Positions 8,772 through 17,285 of a stretch of DNA of 64,000 nucleotides are shown piece after piece (positions within the stretch are counted from its first letter, which is position 1; the number at the start of each line of letters is the position of its first letter). Under the pieces are notes generated by a model, which made no database searches, had not been told where the DNA came from, and saw only the letters and a program-made list of their open reading frames with translations. The stretch lies in assembly GCF_027947535.2 (NCBI RefSeq), contig NZ_JAAGKO020000019.1:62001-126000 (forward strand), written 5' to 3'. A program made the translations under genes and the position numbers. This stretch comes from Streptantibioticus silvisoli (GTDB lineage Bacteria; Actinomycetota; Actinomycetes; Streptomycetales; Streptomycetaceae).

Positions 8772-10403
8772 TTACGCGCCGTGCTGGGTGTTTTCCGCCA
8801 CGCGGTACCCCCGGCCGCGCACCGACCGGCCCGCGGTGACGGCGGTGCGCCGGCCGTCGTCCACGGTGAGGTGGCCGTCGATCAGCACGTACGGGATGCC
8901 GGTGGGCGCGGTGCGCGGCCGCTCGAAGGTGGCGCCGGCGCCGACCGTGCCGGGGTCGAAGAGGACCAGGTCGGCGCGGTGCCCGGCGCGGACCAGACCC
9001 CGGTCGGTCAGGCCGAGGCGGGCGGCCGGGCGGCCGGTGAGCCGGGCCACCGCGGCCGGCAGCGTCAGGACGCCCAGCTCGCGGACGTAGGTGCCCAGAT
9101 AACGGGGGAAGGTGCCGTACGCGCGCGGATGCGGCTTGTCACCCATCAGGATGCCGTCGCTGCCGCCGGTGTGCGCCGGATGCCGCATGATCGCCCGCAC
9201 GTTCGACTCGTCGCCGACGTGCTGGAGGATCGCGGTGCCCAGCCGGTCGGCCAGCAGCAGCCGCCGGGCCACCGCGAACGGCTCCTCGCCGCTGTCGCGG
9301 GCCAGGGCCGCCACCGTGCGGCCGGCGAGCCGGCGCAGGGCGGGGTCGGCGACACCGGAGATCTCGATGGTCTCCCAGTCGATCGGCACACCGTGGCAGC
9401 CGTCGGAGCCATCCACCTCCAGCACCTGCCGGATCCGCGCCGCGCTCGACTCGTCGCGCAGCCGGGCCAGCGTGGCGGCCGGTCCGCCGTCCAGCGCCCA
9501 GCCCGGCAGCATCGCGGCCAGCGTCGTGCAGCCCGGCGTGTACGGGTAGGTGTCCAGGCTCAGGTCGCAGCCGCCGTCGATCGCCGCGTCCAGCAGCGCC
9601 AGCAGTTCGCCCGCCCGGCCGGCGTTGACGGTGAAGTTCATGGTCGCGTGCGCCAGGTGCAGCGCACACCCGGCACTCCTGGCCACGTCGATCACCTCCT
9701 GGTAGGCGGCGAGCGCGCCGGCGCCGTAACTGCGGTGGTGCGGGCACCAGTAGCCGCCGTGCCGGGCCACCACCCGGCACAGCGCGGTCAGTTCGGCGGT
9801 GTCGGCGTACATCCCGGGCGCGTACGTCAGCCCCGACGACAGGCCCACCGCGCCCTCGCGCATCCCGGCGTCGACCAGGGACCGCATCCGGTCCAGTTCG
9901 GCGCCGGTGGCCGGCCGGTCGTGCCAGCCGACCGCCATCGCCCGCACGGTGCCCTGCGGGATCAGGTAGGCGGCGTTGACCGCGACACCCCGGTCCAGCC
10001 GGTCGAGGTAGCCGCCGACGGTGCGCCAGTCGAACGTGACGTCGTCGCCGGGGCCGTTCCAGCCGGTGATCTGCGTCCGTACGGCGGACAGCGTGGCGTC
10101 GTCGGCCGGCGCGTAGGACAGCCCATCCTGGCCGAGCACCTCCAAGGTGACGCCCTGGAGCGCCTTCGCCTCGTGCGCCGGGTCGCGCAGCAGGGCGAGG
10201 TCGCTGTGCGCGTGCATGTCGATGAAGCCCGGTGCCAGCGCCAGCCCGTCGGCGTCCAGCGTGCGGCGGGCCGACGGGCGCGGTCCGCCGTCCCGGGGGC
10301 GGTGGATGCGCGCGATCCGCCCGCCGGCCAGCGCGACGTCGGCCCGGTAGCCGTCGGCGCCGGTGCCGTCGAAGACCGTGGCGCCCCGCAGTACGAGATC
10401 CAC
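8772..10403 (-). CDS. N-acyl-D-amino-acid deacylase (amidohydrolase family)
   Basis: A 543-residue amidohydrolase. It begins with the small beta domain (VDLVLRGATVFDGTGADGYRADVAL), followed by the metal-binding HAH in PGFIDMHAHSDLALL near residue 65. Conserved D-aminoacylase blocks follow: EVLGQDGLSYAP, VGLSSGLTYAPGMYA, HHRSYG, the ILMGDKPHPRAYGTFPRYLG loop, and a C-terminal RADLVLFDP. It would release D-amino acids from N-acyl-D-amino acids. The GTG start at 10403 lies five bases after the stop of the upstream PLP gene, so the two are co-transcribed. A possible D-amino-acid catabolic pair is inferred from that partner. Confidence 0.92.
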   Translation of the reverse strand: MDLVLRGATVFDGTGADGYRADVALAGGRIARIHRPRDGGPRPSARRTLDADGLALAPGFIDMHAHSDLALLRDPAHEAKALQGVTLEVLGQDGLSYAPADDATLSAVRTQITGWNGPGDDVTFDWRTVGGYLDRLDRGVAVNAAYLIPQGTVRAMAVGWHDRPATGAELDRMRSLVDAGMREGAVGLSSGLTYAPGMYADTAELTALCRVVARHGGYWCPHHRSYGAGALAAYQEVIDVARSAGCALHLAHATMNFTVNAGRAGELLALLDAAIDGGCDLSLDTYPYTPGCTTLAAMLPGWALDGGPAATLARLRDESSAARIRQVLEVDGSDGCHGVPIDWETIEISGVADPALRRLAGRTVAALARDSGEEPFAVARRLLLADRLGTAILQHVGDESNVRAIMRHPAHTGGSDGILMGDKPHPRAYGTFPRYLGTYVRELGVLTLPAAVARLTGRPAARLGLTDRGLVRAGHRADLVLFDPGTVGAGATFERPRTAPTGIPYVLIDGHLTVDDGRRTAVTAGRSVRGRGYRVAENTQHGA

Positions 10404-10408
10404 GGCGG

Positions 10409-11665
10409 TCAGAAGAAGGTGCGGACGAGGTCCGTCACCGTGCCGTCGTCCTGCACGACCGGGATCAGCCGCCACTTGTCGAACGTGGTGCACGGGTGCG
10501 ACACGCCCAGCGACACCCAGTCGCCGACCTCGATCCGCGCGCCGGGGCCGACCCGTACGAAGGTGTGCTGGTCGGCCATGCCGGTCACCTGGAGCCCGTC
10601 CGCCGCCCGTTCGGCGCCGGTGTCCGGATCGCGCACGGTCAGCGGCACCGGCAGGTCCATGTCCATCGGCGCGTCCCGCTTGCCGGCGTTCAGCAGCGCC
10701 AGCCCCGGTTCCGGGCGGGAGACGACGTGCGTCCACAGCCGCAGCGCGGGCCGCAACGAGCCCTCGGACGCGGCGCGTTCGCGGAACGGGGTGATCTGCT
10801 CGTAGTGCCCGTCGTCGTGCGTGACGTAGGCGCCGGAACGCAGCACCTTGCGCAGCGGGCGGCTCAGCGGCCCGGCGTCCTCCAGCACCGCGGCCACCGT
10901 GTCGAACCACGCGCTGCCGCCGGCGCTGACCACGATCTCACCGGCCCGCGCGAACCGCCCGGCGGCGTCGAACCGCCGTGCCAGCGCCAGCAGTTGCTCC
11001 AGCCAGGCGCGGACGGTCTGTTCGGTCTTCACCGGCAGCTCGCCCTCGTAGCCGGCCACCCCGGTCAGCCGCAGGTGCGCGGAGGCGGCCACCGCGTCGG
11101 CCACCGCGTCGGCGGTGGCGGTGTCGCGCACGCCGGTGCGGCCGCCGTCGGCGCCGAGTTCGACCACCACGTCGACGGTGGTGGTCAGGTGACGGTCCAT
11201 CAGTTCCACGCCGCGCACCGAGTCGACGTAGGTGATCAGGGCGAAGCCGGGGTCGGCGGCCAGTTCGGCCGACAGCCAGCGCAGCGCGGCCGGGTCGACC
11301 ACCTCGTTGGCCAGGAAGATCCGCTGCACGCCGAACGCCCGGTAGACCCGCGCCTGCCACGCGGTGGCCGCGGTGATCCCCCAGGCGCCGTGCGCGAGCT
11401 GGCGCTCGAAGAGCCGCGGGGCCATCGACGTCTTGCCGTGCGGGGCGAACGACAGCCCGTGCGCGCCGGCGTAGCGGCCCAGCGCGGTGAGGTTGTGCTC
11501 CAGCGCGGCGGCACCCAGGGTGAGCACCGGGGTGGTGAAGCCGCCGTCGAACAGCGACCGCTGCTGCGCGGCGAGTTCGGCTACCGTGAGGCCGGCGGCG
11601 TCGGCCGGCAGGCCCTTGAACCGGTGGTCGACGCGTTCCAGGTCCAGGCTGTCGGTGTCCAACAC
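10409..11665 (-). CDS. D-threonine aldolase / DSD1-like PLP enzyme (amino acid deaminase)
   Basis: A fold-type III PLP enzyme of 418 residues. The alanine-racemase-like N-terminal barrel carries PHGKTSMAP with Lys78 as the likely PLP lysine. The C-terminal region matches D-serine dehydratase/D-threonine aldolase proteins, ending with a zinc-ligand-like VSLGVSHPCTTFDKW (His and Cys). Such enzymes eliminate or cleave beta-hydroxy D-amino acids. The GTG at 11665 has GGAAGGAAC upstream. It leads a two-gene operon with the deacylase and is divergent from RidA, which detoxifies the enamine/imine intermediates that such PLP enzymes release. The exact substrate is not known. Confidence 0.88.
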   Translation of the reverse strand: MLDTDSLDLERVDHRFKGLPADAAGLTVAELAAQQRSLFDGGFTTPVLTLGAAALEHNLTALGRYAGAHGLSFAPHGKTSMAPRLFERQLAHGAWGITAATAWQARVYRAFGVQRIFLANEVVDPAALRWLSAELAADPGFALITYVDSVRGVELMDRHLTTTVDVVVELGADGGRTGVRDTATADAVADAVAASAHLRLTGVAGYEGELPVKTEQTVRAWLEQLLALARRFDAAGRFARAGEIVVSAGGSAWFDTVAAVLEDAGPLSRPLRKVLRSGAYVTHDDGHYEQITPFRERAASEGSLRPALRLWTHVVSRPEPGLALLNAGKRDAPMDMDLPVPLTVRDPDTGAERAADGLQVTGMADQHTFVRVGPGARIEVGDWVSLGVSHPCTTFDKWRLIPVVQDDGTVTDLVRTFF

Positions 11666-11700
11666 GTTCCTTCCGTCGCCGCGCGGGCCGCCCCGGGTCG

Positions 11701-11729
11701 TTGCCCGGGTATGCCCTGCTGTCTAACAT
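11701..11729 (+). promoter_or_regulatory. Promoter for ridA-like gene
   Basis: TTGCCC (11701-11706) and TAACAT (11724-11729) are separated by 17 bases, a good sigma-70-type (HrdB) pair in the divergent region. Confidence 0.55.
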
Positions 11730-11782
11730 CCCGGTCACCGCGGGTCAACGACACGCCCCCCACCCTTCAGGAAGGCCCCACC

Positions 11783-12187
11783 ATGAGCGAGAAGACCGCG
11801 ATCACCCCGCCGACCCACACCACGCCCCCGGCGCGGTTCTCGCACGGTGTCCGCAAGGGCGGCATCCTCCAGGTCGCCGGCCAGGTCGGATTCCTGCCGG
11901 CCGCCGGCGGCCAGTCCCACCCGGTGCCGGCCGGCCCCACGCTGCGCGAGCAGACCCTCCAGACGCTGGCCAACGTCCACGCCGTCCTGGAGGCGGGCGG
12001 CGCGGGCTGGCACGACGTCGTCATGGTCCGCGTCTACCTGACCGACACCGCGCACTTCGCCGAGTTCAACGCGGTCTACGACGAGGTGCTGGCCACCGTC
12101 GCGGTGCCGCCGGCCCGTACCACCGTCTACGTCGGACTGCCGCAGGGCCTGCTGGTGGAGATCGACGCGATGGCGGTCCTGGACTGA
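11783..12187 (+). CDS. RidA family enamine/imine deaminase
   Basis: A 134-residue RidA/YjgF/UK114 protein. Visible family features are the GQVGFLP segment, LREQTLQTLANVHAVLEAGGA, VMVRVYLTD, and the carboxylate-binding arginine in PPARTTVYV, followed by LVEIDAMAV. RidA proteins hydrolyse reactive enamines and imines made by PLP enzymes. The start at 11783 is set by an AGGAAGG ribosome site about eight bases upstream. Its position head-to-head with the PLP deaminase/deacylase operon suggests a shared job in D-amino-acid breakdown; that is inference. Confidence 0.93.
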   Translation: MSEKTAITPPTHTTPPARFSHGVRKGGILQVAGQVGFLPAAGGQSHPVPAGPTLREQTLQTLANVHAVLEAGGAGWHDVVMVRVYLTDTAHFAEFNAVYDEVLATVAVPPARTTVYVGLPQGLLVEIDAMAVLD

Positions 12188-12200
12188 CCCGCCTCCCGCG

Positions 12201-12239
12201 CGGCGGCCGGCGCCCCTTGGTGGGGGACGCCGGCCGCCG
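12201..12239. terminator. Hairpin terminator, RidA gene / chitinase
   Basis: Arms CGGCGGCCGGCG and CGCCGGCCGCCG flank a loop that can itself pair (CCCC with GGGG), between convergent genes. Confidence 0.75.
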
Positions 12240-12260
12240 TGCGCGGGGCGGTGCGGGCCG

Positions 12261-13730
12261 TTACGACAGCGCGTGGACGTGCGCGCCGACGCTTGTGGCG
12301 AACTGGTTGCCGTTGGAGGCGTCCCAGTTGGTGGACCAGGTCATGGCACCGCGCAGCGTCGGCCAGGTGGTCGGCGGCTTGAAGGTGCCGCAGGAGGTGC
12401 CCTGGGTCAGGCAGTCCAGGGCGTCGTTGACCACGGTGGGCGAGACGTAGCCGCTGCCCGCCGCGCTGGAGGAGGCCGGCACGCCGATGCCGACCTGGGA
12501 CGGCGACAGGCCGGCCTGGATGGCGGTGCAGGCCATCGAGGTGATGAAGTCGACCGTGCCCTCGGAGTAGACGCCGCCGTCACAGCCGTTCATCGAACCG
12601 CTGTTGTAGTACTGGGTGTTGACGACGGTGAGGATGTCCTTGATCTGCAGCGCGGTCGCCAGGTAGTCGCTGGAGGCGCTGAGCATGTCGATGGTCTGCG
12701 GCGCCATCGTCACCACCAGCCCCGATCCGGCCAGCGACGACAGGCTGTGCAGCGCCTGGCTCATGTACGTCGGGTTGATGCCGTTCTCCAGGTCGATGTC
12801 GACCCCGTCGAACCCGTAGGACTGCATCAGCGCGTACACGCTGTTGGCGAAGTTGGTCGCCGAGGCGGAGTCCGTCACCGAGATGGTGCCGTTCTGCCCG
12901 CCCACCGAGATGACGACCTTCTTGCCGGCCGCGTGGGCGGCGGTGATGTCCGCCTTGAACTGCGCGTCGCTGTAGTTCAGGCAGGAGTCCAGGCTGAAGT
13001 CGACCGCGCCCGGCGTGGTGGTGGCGGTGGCGAACGCCACGGCGATGATGTCGTACGCGCTGTTGACGTCCGACAGCTTCTGCACGGTGGCGCCGTTGCA
13101 GAAGTCCTGCCAGTAGCCGGTGACGGCGTGGGTCGGCACGCCGGCCCCGCCGGTCGGCGGGCTGGTGGGCGGCGGCGAGGTGGGCGGCGGGCTGGTCGGC
13201 GGCGGCGTGGGCGTCCCGCCGCTGCCGGCCGGTCCGGCCAGGGCCACGTCGTCGGCGAAGTACGCCGGCTCCCCGTACCAGCCGTGCAGGTAGACGGTGA
13301 CCGACGTGGTCTTCGCGCCGGTGGTGAACGACGTCGTCAGCTGCTGCCACGACGACGCCGACGGGGTCCACGTCGACGGGTCGGTGCCGCCGGTGCCGCT
13401 GGCGCCCAGGTAGACGTAGGAGCCCTGCACCCAGGCGCTCAGGGTGTAGGAGGAGTCGGGCTGGACGCTGACGGTCTGCGAGCACTGCGCGTCGTCGGAC
13501 GAGGACGGCACCGCCTTCAGCGCCGAACTGCCGCTGTGGACCGGGCTGCTGACCGCCGAACCACTGCTCGCGGCGCAGTTCCAGCCGCCCAGGCCGGACT
13601 CGAACCCCGGGTCGGCGGTGAGGTTGGCGGTGGCCGCCTGGGCACCGACGGCGCTGACGCCGAGGCCCAGCGCGGCGGCCGAGACCACCGCGGCGGTGAT
13701 GAGGGAGAGGGTGGGCGCACGACCTGACAT
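12261..13730 (-). CDS. Secreted GH18 chitinase with N-terminal carbohydrate-binding module
   Basis: A 489-residue exported enzyme for chitin breakdown. A Sec signal peptide (hydrophobic AAVVSAAALGLGVSAVGA, cleavage near AQA) is followed by a beta-sandwich carbohydrate-binding region (about 35-165, starting LTADPGFESGLGGWNC). Next come a Pro/Thr/Ser linker (PTPPPTSPPPTS) and a GH18 catalytic domain. The catalytic DxxDxDxE motif is present as DGVDIDLE near residue 310, with YWQDF and MAPQT nearby. The ATG at 13730 has GGAGG nine bases upstream. Two dre-like sites upstream point to control by DasR and N-acetylglucosamine metabolites. Confidence 0.95.
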   Translation of the reverse strand: MSGRAPTLSLITAAVVSAAALGLGVSAVGAQAATANLTADPGFESGLGGWNCAASSGSAVSSPVHSGSSALKAVPSSSDDAQCSQTVSVQPDSSYTLSAWVQGSYVYLGASGTGGTDPSTWTPSASSWQQLTTSFTTGAKTTSVTVYLHGWYGEPAYFADDVALAGPAGSGGTPTPPPTSPPPTSPPPTSPPTGGAGVPTHAVTGYWQDFCNGATVQKLSDVNSAYDIIAVAFATATTTPGAVDFSLDSCLNYSDAQFKADITAAHAAGKKVVISVGGQNGTISVTDSASATNFANSVYALMQSYGFDGVDIDLENGINPTYMSQALHSLSSLAGSGLVVTMAPQTIDMLSASSDYLATALQIKDILTVVNTQYYNSGSMNGCDGGVYSEGTVDFITSMACTAIQAGLSPSQVGIGVPASSSAAGSGYVSPTVVNDALDCLTQGTSCGTFKPPTTWPTLRGAMTWSTNWDASNGNQFATSVGAHVHALS

Positions 13731-13779
13731 ACAGGTGCCTCCAGGGGGGACGGCGCGGCGCGCGTCGGGAGGGAGGAGC

Positions 13780-13810
13780 ATTGGTACGGACCAAAGTGGT
13801 CCAGACCAGT
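13780..13810 (-). promoter_or_regulatory. Tandem DasR-type operator (dre) sites
   Basis: Positions 13795-13810 read AGTGGTCCAGACCAGT, one base away from the core TGGTCTAGACCA of the DasR consensus. Positions 13780-13795 read ATTGGTACGGACCAAA, with the same TGGT-N4-ACCA halves, and overlap it by one base. They lie 50-80 bases upstream of the chitinase start. Confidence 0.8.
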
Positions 13811-14224
13811 AGGCATGTCAAGGGTTCGCGCACGGGCAAGACGCGCCGGGGGCGGTCACCCGACCGCCGAGCGGGGGTTGGCTCCGCCGGGTGGGGTGGT
13901 GCGTGCACGGGTGTGGTGGGTGGGCTGGCGGTGGCGCGGGTACCGGTGGTGGTCGCGCCGTGCGGTTGGCCCGAACGCCAGCCGCAGGCCAGGCCGTCCG
14001 CCGCCCCCGAAGCGGCCCCCGCCGACCCCTTCACCCGCCCAGGCCCGGCGCCGGCCGACCCGTTCGCCCACCCAAGCCCGGCGCAGCCGCCCCCTTGCGG
14101 AAGTCCCCGTACCGCTTCCGGAAGGCCCTGTTCATCCCCGGAAAGACGGATAGGCTGCGCAACCGGGGCGGTCATGACCCGGGTGAGCTACCTTCAGGAG
14201 CGGTGAGAAACAGGGGGGTTGGCG
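13811..14224. other. Gap between chitinase and pilus locus
   Basis: A 32-base unit beginning GCCGACCC is present twice (about 14021-14052 and 14054-14085). A candidate promoter for the pilus locus is CTGTTC (14128-14133) with TAGGCT (14151-14156), 17 bases apart. A 10-base palindrome GGTCATGACC lies at 14170-14179, just downstream of the likely transcription start. No gene is convincing here. Confidence 0.45.
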
Positions 14225-15145
14225 ATGTCAACCGTCATAGGCGCGACCGGCGCGGACCTGCTGCTGCCGGTCCCGGACCGGGACACCCCGGCCGCACTGG
14301 TGCTCGGCGCACCCGCCGACCAGTCGCTCGACGACGCCCTGGAGACCGCCTGGTCCGCGTTGCAGGCCGTCGGCCACCTGGTCGTCGTGGTGCCCGCCGC
14401 GCTGTCCGCCGCCCACCGCGGCCGGCTGCGCGCGGTGCGCTCGCTGCTGGAGAGCGACCGGATGGCCCTGGTGGACATCGACCTGCCGCCGCTGGCGACC
14501 GCCCTGCTCGTGGAGCAGTTGCGCCGCATCTCCCCCTACGACCTGGGCCCCGGCGTCATCGCCTCCGCCGCCCGGCTGCTCGCCCACTACCTGCACGCCG
14601 GCGCCGTGCTGGGCAGCGTCGCCAAGCTCGACCGGGTCGACGTCGGGCTCGGCACCCACCTGAAGTCCCTGCTGCCCGGCGCCCGGTTCGCCGTCCAGGC
14701 CGCGCCCGCCGCCTCGCTGACCCAGCTGGCCGACGACACCCGGCTGCCCGGCCCCGACTACGCCACCGGGCTCGCCTGGGCCGCGCCGGCCGGCCACTCC
14801 GGCCGCGGCCACGCCGCCGGCCACCCGCCGGCCGGGCCGGGGCTGGGGGAGGAATGGGTCAAGGACCGCCTGGCGGCCGACTGGAAGTGCCAGTATGTGC
14901 GGCAGGTGCCACTGCCCGAGGGGTCCGCGCGATGGTGGGGAACAGCCAAGGTCGTCGAGTTCGCCGCGTACATCGCCGACGTCGGCGTGCTGTACCAGCT
15001 GGTCGGCTCCGCGCACCGCGCGCCCTGCCGCTGGTGCGGGCTCGAACTCGTCGGCGACCGCTGCGCGTTCTGCTCGTCCCCGCTGACCACCGCCGCACCG
15101 GCGCCGGCCCCGGCCGGCAACCCGTCGCGGCGGCACGGCGGTTGA
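14225..15145 (+). CDS. Unknown protein with C-terminal zinc ribbon, first gene of Tad locus
   Basis: A 306-residue protein I do not recognise. The N-terminal half (VLVLGAPADQS, HLVVVVPAALSAAHRGRLRAVRSLL) looks like an alpha/beta domain. The middle is amphipathic. The end has two Cys-x2-Cys pairs (CRWCGLELVGDRCAFC near residue 280), typical of a structural zinc ribbon, then an Ala/Pro tail. It has no signal peptide or membrane segment. It stands about 100 bases upstream of the RcpC/CpaB-like gene in the same direction, so it is probably part of the pilus operon and may be an assembly or regulatory factor. ATG 14225 follows a G-rich AGGGGGG site. Confidence 0.7.
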   Translation: MSTVIGATGADLLLPVPDRDTPAALVLGAPADQSLDDALETAWSALQAVGHLVVVVPAALSAAHRGRLRAVRSLLESDRMALVDIDLPPLATALLVEQLRRISPYDLGPGVIASAARLLAHYLHAGAVLGSVAKLDRVDVGLGTHLKSLLPGARFAVQAAPAASLTQLADDTRLPGPDYATGLAWAAPAGHSGRGHAAGHPPAGPGLGEEWVKDRLAADWKCQYVRQVPLPEGSARWWGTAKVVEFAAYIADVGVLYQLVGSAHRAPCRWCGLELVGDRCAFCSSPLTTAAPAPAPAGNPSRRHGG

Positions 15146-15251
15146 CCCGCGTGACCGCCGACACCCGCCGCAACGCGGCCCCTTCGCCGTCCGCCCCCGT
15201 CCCCCCGCCCGAGTCCAGCGCGGCTCTCGTCCCCTGTGATTGGTCCAGTCG

Positions 15252-15977
15252 ATGAACTCACGCCAGCGGCGCGGTGTCCTCCTGCTCGCGCTGTCCGTCC
15301 TGTGCGCGGCCGCCGCCTTCTTCGGCGTGCTGACCGTCGTCAACGACGTGGACTCCAAGGTCGGTCCGCAGACGACCGCCTACGAGCTGAACCAGGACAT
15401 AGCCGCCTACCAGGCGCTCAGCCCCGGACAGTTCACCAAGGTCTCCATACCCAGCCGCTGGCTGCCGTCGACCGCGGTGACCTCGCTGGCCGCGGTGAGC
15501 GGCAAGATCGCCGCCACCCCGCTCACCAAGGGCTCACTGCTCCAGACCGACATGGTCTCCGGCCGGCCGCGGCTGAAGGCCGGTGAGCAGGAGATCGCCA
15601 TCATGGTCGACGCCGAGACCGGTGTGGCCGGCACCATCGAACCCGGCGACCAGGTCAACATCTTCGCCACCTTCGGCGGCGCCGGCGTCAACGGCACCAC
15701 CGCGGGCGCCCAGACCCCGCAGTCGCGGATCATCGTCACCGGTGCCCAGGTGCTCGACATCGGCAAGATCACCCAGGCGAGCCAGACCAGCGACCAGTCC
15801 GACGCCCGCGACACCGGACGCGAAGTGCCCATCACCTTCGCGCTCGACACCGAGGACGCCCAGCGGGTCGCCTACGCCGAGTCGTTCGCCACCCGCGTCC
15901 GCCTCGCCCTGGTCGCCCCCGGCAGCCCCGCGATCCCCAAGGCCCAGCGGACCTACACCCTCAACGGCGACAGGTGA
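15252..15977 (+). CDS. cpaB: Flp pilus assembly protein RcpC/CpaB (SAF domain)
   Basis: A 241-residue membrane-anchored protein. One N-terminal transmembrane helix (GVLLLALSVLCAAAAFFGVL) is followed by a SAF-like domain (TPLTKGSLLQTDMV) and an RcpC/CpaB periplasm-type domain (IAIMVDAETGVAGTIEPGDQVNIFATF, then ITFALDTEDAQRVAYAESFATRVRLALV). In Gram-negatives CpaB accompanies the secretin; in a Gram-positive it probably helps the pilus cross the wall. The ATG at 15252 is preferred over an in-frame TTG at 15240. Its stop is seven bases before the TadZ start. Confidence 0.9.
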   Translation: MNSRQRRGVLLLALSVLCAAAAFFGVLTVVNDVDSKVGPQTTAYELNQDIAAYQALSPGQFTKVSIPSRWLPSTAVTSLAAVSGKIAATPLTKGSLLQTDMVSGRPRLKAGEQEIAIMVDAETGVAGTIEPGDQVNIFATFGGAGVNGTTAGAQTPQSRIIVTGAQVLDIGKITQASQTSDQSDARDTGREVPITFALDTEDAQRVAYAESFATRVRLALVAPGSPAIPKAQRTYTLNGDR

Positions 15978-15984
15978 GCCACCG

Positions 15985-17280
15985 ATGACGATCCGCATTC
16001 TGCCCGCCGCGGACCCCGAGGCGGCCCGGACCGCGGTCTCGCTGACCGGGCAGCTGCCCGGCGCCGAACCGGTGCCGCCGGTCGCCGACTCCGTCACCCT
16101 GCTCGCCACCCTGGAACGGCTCGGCGCCGCCGGACTCGACGAACTGCCCGACGTCGTCCTGGTCCACGAACGCATCGGCCCGCTGCCCGCGCTGGAACTG
16201 GTCCGGGAGGTCGCGCTGCGCTTCCCGGCCGTCGGCGTCGTGCTGATGTCCGCCGACACCGGCCCGGCCGTCTACTCCGCCGCCATGGACGCCGGAGCCC
16301 GCGGCGTGGTCGCCCTGCCGCTGTCCTACGAGGAGCTGGCCCCCCGCGTCCAGGCCGCCGCCGGCTGGGCGGCCGGGGTGCGCCGGCACCTGGGCGGCGG
16401 CGACGGCACCCAGGCCGGACCGGCCGGCACGGTGGTCACCGTCTGCGGCGCCAAGGGCGGCGTCGGCACCACGGTCGCCGCCGTCCAGCTCGCGCTGGCC
16501 GCCCGGTCGGCCGGCGTGCCGGTCGCCCTGGTCGACCTGGACCTGCAGACCGGCGACCTGGCCTCCTACCTCGACGTGCAGTTCCGCCGCTCGGTCGCCG
16601 ACCTCGCCGAGATCACCGACATCTCCCCCCGGGTGCTCGCCGACGCGATGTTCTCCCACCCCAGCGGCCTGTCGCTGCTGCTGGCCCCGGCCGACGGCGA
16701 ACAGGGCGAGACCGTCACCGACCGCGCCGCCCGGCAGATCGTCACCGCGCTGCGCTCCCGGTTCGCCGTCGTCGTGGTGGACTGCGGCTCGCAGCTCAGC
16801 GGCGCCGGCGCGGTCGCCGTCGAACTCGCCGACACCGCGCTGCTGCTGACCACCCCCGACGTCGTCTCGGTCCGCGCCGCCAAACGCACCGTGCGGATGT
16901 GGGACCGCCTCCAGGTCCGCAAGCCGCAGGACATCCGGATGGTCGTCAACCGCATCGGCCGGCAGACCGAGATACAGCCGCCGCTGGTGGAACGCATCAC
17001 CGGCACCCCGGTCACCCGGGCCGCGGTGCCGGCCGCCTTCAAGGAGCTCCAGCCCGTCGTCGACAGCGGCCACCTCGACGAGCTCGACGCCCGCTCCACC
17101 GTCCGGCAGGCGCTGTGGGCGCTGGCCGCCGAGATCGGCATCCTCACCCCGGCCGCCGCGCCGCCGGCCGGCCCCGCCGCCGCGGCCCCGCCACCGGCCG
17201 GCGCCCCGCGCCGCCTCGGCCGCCGCGACCCCCGGCGTGCCATCGGACCCGGCAACACCCCGACCACCGGCGGGAGTTGA
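15985..17280 (+). CDS. TadZ/CpaE-like MinD-family ATPase
   Basis: A 431-residue protein with an N-terminal atypical receiver-like domain (about 1-130; PDVVLVHERIGPLPALELV, VGVVLMSADTG) and a MinD/ParA-type ATPase domain. The deviant Walker A motif is CGAKGGVGTTVAAVQLA near residue 155, followed by VALVDLDLQTGDL and VVVVDCGSQL. The TadZ/CpaE family places the pilus machine in the cell. The last 50 residues are Ala/Pro-rich and probably disordered. It is in an operon with the CpaB-like gene (7-base gap) and the TadE-like genes (5-base gap). Confidence 0.9.
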   Translation: MTIRILPAADPEAARTAVSLTGQLPGAEPVPPVADSVTLLATLERLGAAGLDELPDVVLVHERIGPLPALELVREVALRFPAVGVVLMSADTGPAVYSAAMDAGARGVVALPLSYEELAPRVQAAAGWAAGVRRHLGGGDGTQAGPAGTVVTVCGAKGGVGTTVAAVQLALAARSAGVPVALVDLDLQTGDLASYLDVQFRRSVADLAEITDISPRVLADAMFSHPSGLSLLLAPADGEQGETVTDRAARQIVTALRSRFAVVVVDCGSQLSGAGAVAVELADTALLLTTPDVVSVRAAKRTVRMWDRLQVRKPQDIRMVVNRIGRQTEIQPPLVERITGTPVTRAAVPAAFKELQPVVDSGHLDELDARSTVRQALWALAAEIGILTPAAAPPAGPAAAAPPPAGAPRRLGRRDPRRAIGPGNTPTTGGS

Positions 17281-17285
17281 CGATC

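Noticed and set aside
7377-10805. A very long + strand open frame across the aminotransferase and D-amino-acid genes
   Set aside because: It is antisense to three well-supported enzymes and its translation is Arg/Gly/Val-rich with no domain; typical GC-rich shadow.
12261-13730. Chitinase as part of a secondary-metabolite cluster
   Set aside because: No synthase, thiolation or tailoring genes are near; it stands alone with its own operator.
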